Origin: Phragmites australis
Taxonomy: Eukaryota; Streptophyta; Magnoliopsida; Poales; Poaceae
Reading direction: 5' to 3'
NCBI RefSeq assembly: GCF_958298935.1
Contig: NC_084931.1
Location: 16,271,334-16,335,333, forward strand
Length of the DNA stretch: 64,000 bases
Below are positions 12,120 to 22,583 of this stretch, piece after piece. Made by a program: the position numbers and the translations under genes. Position 1 is the stretch's first letter; every line of letters begins with the position of its first letter. The notes under the pieces are model-generated. The model made no database searches. It saw nothing but the letters and a program-made list of their open reading frames with translations, and was not told the origin of the DNA.

Positions 12120-13060
12120 GTATGTTTTGTTGATTAATGTCAATATAGTCAATGGAACTAACATGATTTCCTAGTGTGTAAAGGTTTAGTCTCATAGATG
12201 CTATGTGATGTACTTGGATATCAATCTCCTTGGAATATTAAACATGAAAGTCAAAGAAGAGCTTCATGAAGATATAAGGAAGAAAAGGACAGGCAGCTGC
12301 TGCTAAACCAAGATGGCTCCCAATGGTGAAATTCTTGCTGAAAGCACAGCTACGTCATTCATAGGCAAGAGCAGGCCGGCCTGAAGGCATGAACTGAAGG
12401 CAGGCAAGAAGTACTGTTTACACAAGTGATCATGGTGTTAAGAGTATCACTTGTATAAATAGATTTATTTTTTTTGGCTGTACTGCAAAGAAGGGTTTGG
12501 GTTTAGTAGCTTGACCTAGTGTCTTTAGGTTAGTTACCTAGTAGTAATGCACACCAGGCTTAGCTAGTCCTAATAGACTAAAGAAAGACCTAAGATATCA
12601 AGGAAGAAAAGCTATCAAAGTTGGGACAAAATTAGATTGAATTGGACAAATTCCCTATCGTATTACACTCATCGAATGATCTGATGTGAACACTGGAAGG
12701 TTCATCGGAAGTTCCAATGTGCATCAGATGGTTACAACGGAACAAGTTTCTAGAGAGGGATGAAGTGAATAGGTCGAGGCGCCAACACTCATCGAATGAT
12801 CTGCTATTCTCACCAGAAGATGAACAATACACTCATCAGATGTTCCGATGAGCACACTAGAGTATTCATAGGAAGATTTATGTAGAGAGGTTGCTTGGCT
12901 TGGAGTTGGTGAGATACATTCACTGGATGTTCTGGTGAAGAAGATTGAAGACCACTGGATGATCTGATGATCTGATGATGTGGCAGTGGACTCAAACGGC
13001 TAGTTTCTATTGCACTCACTGGATATTCTAGTGCAAAGAAAAATGTGCTCACCGGATCAT
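12120..13060 (+). repeat. Sirevirus-like LTR fragment with palindrome array B
   Basis: The opening, TTGTTGATTAATGTCAATATAG and following text, resembles the start region of Sirevirus LTRs. 12,640-13,060 contains degenerate CCGG/GATGATC palindromes (CATCGAATGATCTGATG, CACCGGATCATCC) spaced 50-90 bases apart. It abuts the broken end of the minus-strand copia polyprotein at 13,060. That polyprotein is not of obvious Sirevirus type, so the junction probably joins two different elements. Confidence 0.5.
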
Positions 13061-14258
13061 CCTCGCAATTCCGAGGAGCGACCCTGTTCAGGACATAGTT
13101 AACTGTGATAACAGCCTCACCCCACCAAGAGTTAGCCATACCAGAATTTTGTAACAAGGCGTTAACCAAGTCACAAATAGTTCGGTTCTTCCTTTCGGCT
13201 ACTCCGTTGGCCTGTGGTGAGTATGGTGGCGTAAATTCATGGATTATGCCACTTTCTTCACAGAATTCGGAGAAATCCCTGGGAATATATTCCCCACCTC
13301 GGTCAGACCTCAGTCTCTTTATTGTCTTCCCCAGCTGGTTTTCCACCTCGGCCTTATAGATCTTAAAGTATTCTAATGCTTCATCCTTTGTTCTCAGCAA
13401 ATAGATATAGCAGAACCTAGTGGCATCATCTATGAGAGTAAAGAAGTATCTCTTGCCACCCTTGATTAATATTCCATTCATCTCACAAAGATCAGAATGG
13501 ACCAGCTCAAGTGGCGAGGTGCTTCTCCCCTCGACCGTATGAAATGGTTTACGGGGCTGCTTTGCTTGCACACACACCTCGCACTTATGGCTCTTATCAT
13601 ACTTATATGAAGGAATAAGATCCATCTTGCTCAAACGCACAATTGCTTCATTATTAACATGACATAAGCGAGAATGCCAAATATCAATGTTCTTATTAGA
13701 ATATGAAGAATAGAAAATATTTGCAGAGCTATCAAGAGTAGAAATGCGGAACATGCCTCCGCAATTATAGCCTTTTCCTACAAACGACCCACACCTGGTC
13801 ATCACTACTTTATTTGACTCAAAGACTAATTTTATTCCTTGCCGGCACACCATCGATCCACTGAGTAGATTGCGGGTCATGGCAGGCACAAATAGTACAT
13901 TCTTCAGGACAAGAATCTTGCCGAAAGTCAGCTTCAGGCTCACTTGTCCTACTCCACGCACTGCTGCCGAGACCCCGTTCCCCATCAGTACGGATCCACA
14001 GTCTGTGCCCTGGAGAGAAGTAAAACATGTCTGATCAGCACAAATATGCCTTGTAGCACCTGTATCAACCCACCAACTTACTAGTGAATTTGCCATAAAG
14101 ACCTCAGGTACATACCCACTAGTGGCGTCGCCTTTACCGGCATTATCGACCGTTGCAACTGCCACATGTACTTGGGCTTTGGCTGCCTTCTGCTGGTCAG
14201 GTGTTGGCCCCTTGCCCTTACGATCGCGACATCTGTTGGCCTTATTGATCCAACCCAC
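13060..14258 (-). pseudogene. Ty1/copia protease-integrase, C-terminally truncated
   Basis: This frame continues the gag at 14.2-15.05 kb after a frameshift. It encodes NRCRDRKG (second half of the gag zinc knuckle), an aspartic protease (WWVDTGATRH, residues 62-71), the GAG-pre-integrase zinc motif (WHSRLCHV ... CEVCVQAKQPRKPF) and the integrase core (ELVHSDLCE, LRSDRGGEYI, PPYSPQANGVAERKNRT: D, D and E all present). The reading is clean until VNYVLNR (about 13,080) and then runs into unrelated LTR sequence. Reverse transcriptase and RNase H are lost. The nominal stop at 12,810 lies in foreign sequence. Confidence 0.85.
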
Positions 14259-15051
14259 CGCAGACGTAGCAGATAATCTCGGGCTTCTTCTTCTTCTTCA
14301 TAGTATTAGTCTTCGGTCCAAAGAAACCAGGCTTGGCCTTCTCTTTCTTCACATTCTTCCCAGGATGGTTCTTGTGCTCAACAAGATTAGCTTGAGCAGG
14401 CGTCTTCGCCCCACCATAACCTGCCTTTGACTTCTCTTCGACATTTATAGCAGCAATGAGCTCATTAAGAGTCAATCGTTGTTTTAAGTGTCGACGTGCA
14501 GTGACAAAGTCACGCCAAGAAGTAGGCAGCTTGGCCAAAATAGCATTAACCAGAAAGTTCTCCGGGAGGACACAACCATATTGGCCTAAGTCACGCACGA
14601 TCAGCTGTAACTCATGAATTTGTTCCATGACTGATCTGCTATCTCCCATACGAAAGTTCAGGTAGCTTGCCACCATGAAGGACTCATTGCCATTATCACT
14701 TTCAGCATACTTGTCATTCAGCTCCGTCCACACCTTCCGTGCTTCCCCGAATCCCACGTAGACGTCGAAGAGCCTGTTTGACAGAACAGCCAGGAGACGT
14801 GCAAGGGCTGAGGCATTTGCCTTCTCCCAACGGGCCCTTAACGCATCGAGACGAGTTCTTTCGACCTCGTCTAGCACGGCTTCCCCTTGAGGAGCGGGCG
14901 GCTCTTCGGTGAGGACCCAGAATAATCCGAGCTCCATCATCCACAGCCTCGTCCGGGCCTGCCAGCGCTTAAAGCCGGTTCCATCGAAGCTCTCAGGCTT
15001 AATCGCGTCCGAGGACGATGGTGGTGGAACAAAGGAGCTAGAGCTAGCCAT
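14242..15051 (-). pseudogene. Ty1/copia gag
   Basis: I chose the ATG at 15,051 (MASSSSFVPPPSSSDA) rather than the upstream ATG at 15,252, because upstream codons lie in LTR/leader sequence and conservation starts here. The protein has the copia gag (UBN2/DUF4219-like) features: ESFDGTGFKRWQARTRLWM, a helical core (VWTELNDKYAE, LPTSWRDFV), a Lys-rich tail, and the start of a CCHC knuckle (CYVCGG). A one-base shift inside the knuckle ends the frame as LDQ-stop; the correct continuation is in the overlapping frame. With the integrase part this gives gag-PR-IN in the normal copia order. Confidence 0.8.
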
Positions 15052-15076
15052 CACAGAAGCTATTGGATTTCTGGAT

Positions 15077-16540
15077 TGTTGAAATATGTGCGATATAAAT
15101 AGCATATATATACATATTCCTCTAAGGAGATAATAAAAACAGTAGATCACATATAACAAAGACAAGAATATGAAATACATGTCTTTCATACCATGAGCAC
15201 TGAGAAGGTAAACCATAAATAAAATCTGAATTGAACTAGATGACATATTCATATGGCTCTCAGACTGTTCATATCAGTTGGCTCCAGATCAATAAAGATC
15301 TGCTCCCAAGCTGACCACTAAATCATCTCACTAATTAAGCTAGAACATGATATCACACCTAGATGACAACCTTAATTTACAATTATCTGAATTCCACAAA
15401 TTCCTGGCTATAACAACAAGTATATCTTTACTGAAAATCAGAATTCAACACATAGCCAGCATCAAGCTCTTTACTGAAAATCAGAATTCAGCACACAGCC
15501 AGCATCAAGCCTTCTCAGAACTAATTAACAAAACTTTAAAACCTTTCTGCACAAGGGACAGAAAGTAATCTAGAATCTATTCCAAGCTGCTGAGTGCTGA
15601 GCAATCTCCACAATGTGCTGAATTCAGAAATACTTGCTACTCAAGTCCAGGAGTGAAAATTAACAAGCAGTGATAGATAACTCAAGCAAAATCAGCACAC
15701 AGGAGATCAGACTCCTTCTAATCAAAATTGAAGGATCATATCACTGCTCATGCAAATTGCAGACAGAGAATCAAGGTTGTATCTATTGTACTCAACATTC
15801 TAACTCAATTTCAATGAAATTCGTCATCACAGAGCAATTGTATCATGCATCTATTAGTTCAGATAAGTGGAATAGAGAACTCACAGTGAATATGCTGGAA
15901 AGGCTGGAGAGTGAGGCAAGGCACAGCACGAATGCCGCAGTCCCAGAAATCCAATCAATCGACTTTGTCGTCGGATGGAGGGAAGACGGAGATACAATAC
16001 CTCAACCGCACCACCTCTGCAGTGCGGGCGAACCTCGGCAGCGCAGCTCCGAGCACCAACAAGATACCTCAAGTGCTGCAAGAGCTTAGGCCAAAGCCTC
16101 GGTTGGAGTCCAAGCTCTCAACCCCGAAGCTCAAATCATAGAGAGGAAAAGAGGGGAAAACCCAAAAGTGTGAGATGCCCACTGTGATCTCGTGCCCAGA
16201 ATCCAAGCCAAGACTTGGTAGAAAAAGAGGAGAAGGCGGCGAACAACTTACGGTGCAGAGGAGCCCCTCCGAACCCTCCGCGAGCCCATCCCTATCCGGA
16301 CCATCAGACGGCCAGCACACGCCCGGTATCTCCCAGCAGAGCTGCATCGCGAGAAAAACTGAGAAGTGGTTCCAGCCGCCGCAGCCGCCTCCCCCCGAAG
16401 GGGATTTTTTTCCTTTTTCTCCCCCTCATCTGTTCAGCCGACACCATTTAGGACACACCCACTTGGGCCTATCCAGATGAAGGCCTAGTCACAGCAAAGA
16501 TTCGGCCCAGAGAGCAAAACCACATTGAAATTTCTAAAAT
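15077..16540 (-). repeat. 5' LTR of the minus-strand copia element (probable)
   Basis: The segment lies directly upstream of gag on the minus strand. On the plus strand it reads TGTTGAAATATG ... AATACAGCA, giving TG...CA ends. It includes AAATAGC/TATATA sequence near the gag side and a G/C-rich, A/G-rich promoter-like block (16,100-16,450). The expected iMet primer site is not clear between 15,051 and 15,077. The partner LTR was lost with the 3' half of the element. The ORFs inside (for example 15,670-16,089) have no recognisable protein content. Confidence 0.45.
15425..15510. repeat. Two-copy tandem repeat, about 42 bp
   Basis: The word TTTACTGAAAATCAGAATTC followed by ACACA(T/C)AGCCAGCATCAAGC occurs twice head to tail with two or three differences. 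It lies inside the copia LTR and looks like a simple replication-slippage duplication. Confidence 0.7.
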
Positions 16541-16549
16541 AAATACAGC

Positions 16550-17046
16550 ACAAACTTCATTTCATTTCTTCCTTCCCATCAAAACGTACATGGTAATCCC
16601 CTAAAATGGCCCACGTGGTGTAAGGGCGATCAGTAAAGTTCCGTGAGGTTGTACCACATGTACAATTAGGCATCCATATCCAAGTTGCCAAGCAAGTTGA
16701 TCTGGACTTCAGTGTTCGCTCTCCGGAGTCCACAGACTAACAACATATCCATCACCGGTTCTTTTTGTTCTTCTTCAAGTCAAAGCAAGAGAACATTCCG
16801 AGTCCCTTCCACCTCGGCCGCCTGCCCGCCTCCCCCCTTGACCTGTTCCACTGAACGCTAGTTCCACCATCTCCTACCTCCTCCCATCGTTACATATATA
16901 TCCCAAGACCCGGCAACTCAGAATCACAAACACACAAACAAAGCATTCTCCTTGCGCTGAGTGCTCTCAAGATACTCCATTGGCGCGGCCATTGCCCTGC
17001 TCTCAGCCTCTCACCAGCTCCAATCCCAGCGACCACCTGCAAAACA
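16550..17046 (+). promoter_or_regulatory. Promoter and 5' UTR of the peptide gene
   Basis: A TATA box (CATATATATCC, 16,893-16,903) is placed for transcription to begin near 16,925-16,935, leaving a 5' UTR of about 115 bases before the ATG. Upstream are a perfect G-box core CACGTG (16,612-16,617), a W-box TTGACC (16,838-16,843) and an inverted W-box core AGTCAA (16,778-16,783). G-boxes and W-boxes are known targets of bZIP/bHLH and WRKY factors; regulation by them here is inference. The copia LTR ends about 350 bases upstream of the TATA box. Confidence 0.6.
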
Positions 17047-17301
17047 ATGGCTTCTTCTCGCTACGTGGCCATGAGCCTTGCTCTGCTCCTGCTCATGAGC
17101 CTGCGACCGTCAAGCGCGCGGCTGCTCCGCCCGACGGGGAACGACGGCGAAGGCGTCTCCAGAGGCATCGTGGATGCAGCTAAGGAGGTGAAGGAGGCCG
17201 TCGTCGACAAGTATGCGCCGCTCCTCCTCGCCATGCTGCCGAGGGGGCCCGTGACGCCGTCCGGCCCGAGCGGCGGCACGAATGATGTCCCCCGGAATTA
17301 G
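17047..17301 (+). CDS. Secreted peptide precursor, IDA/PIP-like (candidate)
   Basis: This is an intact 84-residue single-exon gene with high GC, unlike its AT-rich surroundings. Residues 1-24 (MASSRYVAMSLALLLLMSLR then PSSA) form a typical signal peptide. Residues 25-60 are a variable, charged linker. The C-terminus (residues 64-80) reads LPRGPVTPSGPSGGTND. A short C-terminal core with P-(K/R)-G and P-S-(A/G)-P-S followed by a basic or small residue and N is the hallmark of IDA/IDL peptides, and SGPS is the core of PIP peptides; these are processed ligands of leucine-rich-repeat receptor kinases. GGTN replaces the usual KRHN or GxGH, so subfamily membership is uncertain. The ATG at 17,047 is the first that gives a signal peptide; the overlapping frame at 16,980 is a shadow. 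AATAAA occurs at 17,669. It is the only convincing host gene seen. Confidence 0.72.
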   Translation: MASSRYVAMSLALLLLMSLRPSSARLLRPTGNDGEGVSRGIVDAAKEVKEAVVDKYAPLLLAMLPRGPVTPSGPSGGTNDVPRN

Positions 17302-19699
17302 TCGACTACCAGCACCGGCGGCCGTTTGACTTCGTGGTCGACTGGCCACATGGAGATCTGTACGGCTTACCGGTAGGCTAGATCCATTTATTGATAGTGG
17401 GTGGGCTGTTATTGATTAGTTCTGTGACTTAGCTTTCATGTACAAAATACAGTGGATTGGTAGGTTTGTACGGGCGTATAGTATGGGCATACAGTCTTAT
17501 ACCATTCTTTTGTTTGTCGTCTGTATTTCTGAAATCTTTGAAAGAGAGTTAGCAAGTAAGTACAACTGTGCACGTTTGAGTTACACAAACAGATGGAAAA
17601 TATCAGAAGATTGACTAGGAGCAATTGCTCGTTTACACATTGAAAAGTGAGCTGTGTTTTAAAAAGGGAATAAATAAAAAATGTGGAATAGAAAACTTTC
17701 AGCTATCGTGAGCATTTCTCCATACGCAGCAGAAGGGACGGCATTGATCGCTTTACTTCGTTTCCCTACGGTGGAAGAGTAAGAGTAGTAGTGTCTTTTT
17801 CCTTGCTATTTTCTTAGTTTTGAAGTTCCTTAATCAAATCCGTAGTTCATTGGATCAGATCGATAATAAAGATGCCTTCACCACAGTGGGGAAAAATAAT
17901 GATGACACATCAATGTTTAGTACTATACTATTTGTGTTTGTTATATGGTGCGTTAATATGAAGTAAGTGTTTAGTTGCATTAAAAAAAGTGAGAACTATC
18001 ATACTTGGATTTGAATTCTTGACTCGGTGAGGTGAGTTAAAGTACCTCCCAATTTTACTTGCTAAGGGTTCCTACTTCATTAAAGGGGAATAAGAAACAC
18101 AGCAAGTAAAAAAGAAATATGGAATCTCTTACAAAAACAACTAGAAGATATTAAGGACACAGAGGATTGAGGAAATGATTTGTTTTAGAAGTTAAAACTA
18201 TAGAGTAAAACCCGAGCTCTCTTTCAAGGTTCAAGTGATTTGCAAGAGAGTGACCTTCGTACTCTGTACATGAAATTTGTAGCCAATTCGCCAAATCAAT
18301 TACCTTTTTCTCATAATTATTTAATCATCATTAGTTCAATTAACTCTAACATTCTTATATTCGTTATTAATACGGTGCACGCTAGTGACATGTTTTTTAA
18401 TATCAAATCCAATATGAGCTGTCGGACATAAAAAAGGGTATCATCAATTTCGAAGGAACGATAACCCTCAAAGGTGATGATTTTTTTTCAGCATTACTTA
18501 TAAAGAAAATACTAGAGAAATGAATAAAAAATAGAAATTTAATTATTAGTAGTGGATATATGGAAATTGGGGCTGGCAAAGGAAAATAGGAGGTGGGATG
18601 AATTTAATCCTTTATTTGAATGCAGGTTAGGGATATAGCTGGGGTTAAGGAATGGGATATGATACCTCATTTTTCAACCGTTCAAATCCAAGGGTGGGTG
18701 TGGGTTTGGGCGGGATGGAGCTACAAATCCTGGAGAAATTATAGTTTTACCCTTGAAAAAGATTCCCTAGATAAGGCATTCCTCATTGCAGCCGTCGCCA
18801 AACTTTACTCACATATGTTCGCAGAGAGATGACAATATTGAACATGTTGTTTACAACTCCAGATGACTTCAAACATGAGTGGGTTCATCAGGTGCTTTAA
18901 AGTGCTAAATATATGGTGTATATAGAGCTCTAGTGTTCCCTTTTATGTAGCATAAGCAGTATATCATGATCGCAAAGGTCAGTGATAGTGTCCTTCCATG
19001 GTTAACCAAAAGTATGAACTCCATTTTGCATAGTGGCAAGCTGTTTATTTTGATGCAATATGTGTTGTCAACAAGGAAAGTTGGTGTCAATGAACATGTA
19101 CAGTATTAATGGAGTCCATGTATGCATGTATGCCTTCATGAATCTCTTTCAAAAACTTATTTGCTCGATACTTGTTTTGTTTGCATGCACTTTCTGCAAG
19201 CATATTTAATCAATAGTGATAGTTGTTTCTGTGATTGTTTCATAAACCTTGTATTTTGGTCACTTAAAATTTAATTCTATATTCCTATTTCATTCTATGT
19301 GTACAATGACATTTTGTATATGCATAACACATATAATATAAATAAAAAACCTAGAGACTAGATTTCGAGCGTGCATGCTCTTATTGTGCGGCAGGCACGC
19401 TCAGATCAGCCGTGCATGCTAACTGCCTGAAATTTAGCCATGTCCATTTAGTTAAGGGAGCCTTATTCCTTTTTTGTTTGGCGATCAATTCCAACGAGCT
19501 GGTTTACAATTCGACGCTCGCTTTGTTGTTATTTCAGGATATATCACTTCATTACATCACTGACGTAGGACCCCACGAACCTACATGTCTCAATGAGACA
19601 TTGAGTGCCACATCTAAAGTGCTAAAGAGTGAAACGGGCAAATCCCGAAAATTTGTGTTTTCCAACCTAAGGACTAAATGGTCAAGGGAAAATTAATTT
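17302..19699. other. AT-rich intergenic DNA downstream of the peptide gene
   Basis: The first about 370 bases are likely 3' UTR and polyadenylation region. The rest is AT-rich with only short frames (18,240-18,431; 18,620-18,832; 19,412-19,696) lacking recognisable motifs. I see no terminal repeats or RNA genes. Confidence 0.5.
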
Positions 19700-21075
19700 G
19701 CTCGTAAAACTCTCGAAGACTTCTTTTCTGTTGTGTTTATTCCGGGTCGTAATCGTAATAGATGACGAGTGATACTCATCATCTCGAATATGTTATTAAT
19801 AACTAGTCATAAGTGATCAGTAAAGGATCTATCACTAATGAGATCATTGGTTACATATGATAAGTGACATGTCATCAACTATGGCACGTCACTTATGATT
19901 GACAAACGTTTTTATCATTTTTTGGCAAAAACAAATTAAAAAATATTTTTTTACTCGAGCCATCGTAACGTAGAATCATCACCACTCGTCACGTATCACA
20001 TGTGATTTTTCACATTATTTTAATACTTTGCGTTCTAACGGAATCGAACCTGCGACCTAGCCTCGCGCGCGTACCACCCTTACCATCTCACCCTCATGCA
20101 TTTTGAAGAAGGTCAGCGATGCTATCCTTTTAACTTTTTTTTGGCTGAAGTTCATGTGACAGGTCACTGTTACGACCATATCACCAGTGATTTTATTGGT
20201 GATGAGGTCATAACAATGACTCATCACCGATACTTATTTTCATTTTGGCAAATAAAATAGGTGATCTGGAGTGCTTTTAGTAAAAATGACATAAGTTTTA
20301 CATACAGACTTCGATTTTGATGTTTTTTTATTCTACGGACATCTATAGAAAAAATTACATCTGTTCCTCCCCGACTTTATCGGGTTCAGAGAATTTTTTG
20401 AGGCCAACCAAAGCTTGGAAGATTAAGTTCTCGTCTCCGGAAGTTTCTGCACCGTTTTTAGAACGCGTGTTTGTGTCTATAGCCACCACCTCTTATATCA
20501 AACTTGAGAAAAATTGTATAATAATTCCTATTCTAGTGCTGCCGAGGTGAGAAAAAATAAGAAAAAAATAATTTTTTTGACCTACTATACATATATATGA
20601 GTATATGTGCATGTACTTCTGCATAGAGAAAAATATTGTGCATATATATATTTTGTATATGTAACTACATAAACCTAAGTATATGTATGAATACTTAGGG
20701 TTGTATATATATACACACAATATATGAAATGATATCTTTATGTATTGATCAAGTTATTGGTGATGGGTCACAACTTGATCTGTTACTAATCATCAGTTAT
20801 GATGATTCGTCACGGATGAGTTAGTTATTGATCACAGGTTAAATTGTGACCCATCATCAATAATTTGCTAGGATGATCTGTTACTTATAAGTTGTAATAG
20901 GTGACGGGTCATAATTACAACCTATCATCTATGACTGATTTAGGATGATTCGTCACTTATGATAAGTTATAAGTAATAGGTCATAACTATAGCCCGTCAC
21001 TTTTATTATAAATGACGAGTCATATTATGATCCGTCACTCATTTTATATCTCATTTATCTATTTTTCACGTAGTG
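19700..21075. mobile_element. CACTA-like transposon end, non-autonomous
   Basis: The segment ends ...CACGTAGTG at 21,067-21,075, the reverse complement of CACTACGTG. Many subterminal repeats of the type GTGACGGGTCATAA / GATGACGAGTCAT in both orientations fill 19,740-19,900 and 20,740-21,060. No transposase is present. The opposite CACTAC terminus is not visible, so the left end is truncated or too decayed. Inside lies a fragment that matches the leader of the CRM-like retrotransposon at 43.1 kb (see findings). Confidence 0.65.
20029..20100 (-). other. tRNA-like relic (B-box type sequence)
   Basis: On the minus strand the region reads ...GGTCGCAGGTTCGATTCCG..., a perfect match to the tRNA T-arm/B-box core GGTTCGATTCC, preceded at a suitable distance by an A-box-like GTGAGATGGTAAGG. 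The 7-bp acceptor stem cannot be formed with the upstream flank, so it is not an intact tRNA. It may be a tRNA- or SINE-derived piece inside the CACTA element. Confidence 0.35.
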
Positions 21076-21618
21076 AATGGATAATTTTATATCACTGCTT
21101 AATTTATTTGGTTTTTTTTTGGTAAGAGTGAATCTTTAATTTAATTTTTAAAACTTTAAATCGATCTAAAGACTAAAAAAAAATACAAAACATACATCTC
21201 TAACCATAATAGGTTGAGTTTCTATTCTTCACCCAACACAAATCATGGGCGTTAACATGTCACCCTAGTCACAAACCGGAGGTGCAAAGTGCAAGCGTTG
21301 ACAGGGCCCAACCGAGCCATGAACTGAGTCGGTGACCCAAGTCAAAGTAGCTACACCGCGCACCGGTATTCAGGGGCAAATCCATCGTAGAGTGAGCGAG
21401 GGCATAGACCTCCGCTCAAATTGGTTTAGCTTTTTTTAATGAAGTTATAAAGATTCAATCACTGTTATATCTTGCTTATTTTTTGGATCAGTCCGCCCCA
21501 ACCGACAGTGGCAGCAGCTGTTATGGGGGAGGTGCACTAGCGGACACGGTATGTGCCGTGTCCCGGCCGTTGATTCTCCTCTCACGTTCCCATTCCCAAG
21601 CCGGCGGGAAGAGACTCA
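21076..21618. other. No gene seen
   Basis: AT-rich then mixed sequence without a credible ORF. It separates the CACTA end from the small inverted-repeat element. Confidence 0.4.
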
Positions 21619-22163
21619 GGCCTTGTTCGGAAGCATTGTAATCTTTTAGATATGTAAATGGTTTCCATCTGTAATTTTTTGTGCACAAGAAAATTCTTTT
21701 TTGGTAAAATGTTATTTAGGTAAAAGCACTCCATCAACTGAGTAAAAAAAAGAACACAGAAAATCATAGAAGAACGATGGTGCTTGTCTCCACGAGCTCA
21801 TCGCCGCTCGGCTCACTGCTCTGACGCAGGCTTGTTGCAAGAGCGCGGGATCGATGACCTCACGCGGAGTCGCCGCTAGCCAGCCGTCTTCAAGGGTTGC
21901 CGTCGCTCACCAGCCATCGCCAAGGGTCACCACCATGGTCGGCGCTCGACCGAGGTGAGCACTGAACTCGGTCGAGCCCGATAGATGTTGTTTTATTTTT
22001 CAGATCGTGTTACGCGTTTTTTTTATTTCGACAGAATGGGTCTAAACCGCCGTAAAAGATGTGGGCTAACCAATCTTCCAAACACCAATTTCCAGCCTAC
22101 TAAAAATGTAATAAGGTAATTTAGAGGAATTTTGAATCTAAAACCAAACTTCCAAACAGGCCC
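21619..22163. mobile_element. Small inverted-repeat DNA element (MITE or Pack-type)
   Basis: The left end GGCCTTGTTCGGAAG and the reverse complement of the right end, GGCCTGTTTGGAAG, form imperfect terminal inverted repeats. The flanks share CTCA directly adjacent on both sides (GAGACTCA / CTCAAGAA), a possible short target duplication. The 545-bp element has AT-rich arms and a GC-rich centre (21,780-21,960) with CGCCGCTCGG-type codon-like composition, which may be a captured gene fragment. The GGCCTTGTTCGG terminus is common among hAT- and Harbinger-like miniature elements in grasses; I cannot decide the superfamily. Confidence 0.6.
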
Positions 22164-22529
22164 TCAAGAATCTACCGAGGGCGTTCGCCTTGCGTTCGGC
22201 CTGGGCGAGGCCGGCCGGACGGGCTAGTGGTGGAAGACAAGATCACCGCACAGTTCAGCACGCCCACTGCAGTTGCCACGCCATGTACCTGCAACTAGTG
22301 GCAAGTTGTTGAGTCGGTGACTCGGTGTCGCTCGTCCACAGGATCAGCGGCGGTGTAGAAAAAAAGCGTGTCGAGTAGGTCAGCACGCGTCCTGGAAAAG
22401 TTAATGCCGCCGGCTGCTCCGCGGCTGCACCGCCCTCTGTTCGTGTCTGCGCTACTTCACTGCAGTTTCCCAGCCCGCAACAGATAGCGCTTCATGGGTG
22501 TAGGAAGGGAGCAAAACAGAGAAAGGTAC
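22164..22529. other. GC-rich flank, no gene seen
   Basis: The sequence is GC-rich and gene-like in composition, but no open frame longer than about 60 codons with recognisable content could be found. It lies between the small inverted-repeat element and the Mutator-like element. Confidence 0.35.
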
Positions 22530-22546
22530 GAGTTACCCTATTGGGG

Positions 22547-22548
<2 letters not shown>

Positions 22549-22580
<32 letters not shown>
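22549..22580. repeat. (AT)n microsatellite
   Basis: About 15 uninterrupted AT dinucleotides lie in the left terminal region of the Mutator-like element. The right terminal region has a shorter, interrupted AT run at the mirror position. Confidence 0.9.

Positions 22581-22583
<3 letters not shown>

Noticed and set aside
16175..16480. Pro/Ser-rich ORFs upstream of the peptide gene
   Set aside because: They lie in the copia LTR, overlap each other in several frames and show no recognisable domain.
20029..20100. Functional tRNA gene on the minus strand
   Set aside because: Acceptor stem pairing and D-arm are not formed. Only the T-arm-like core is convincing.
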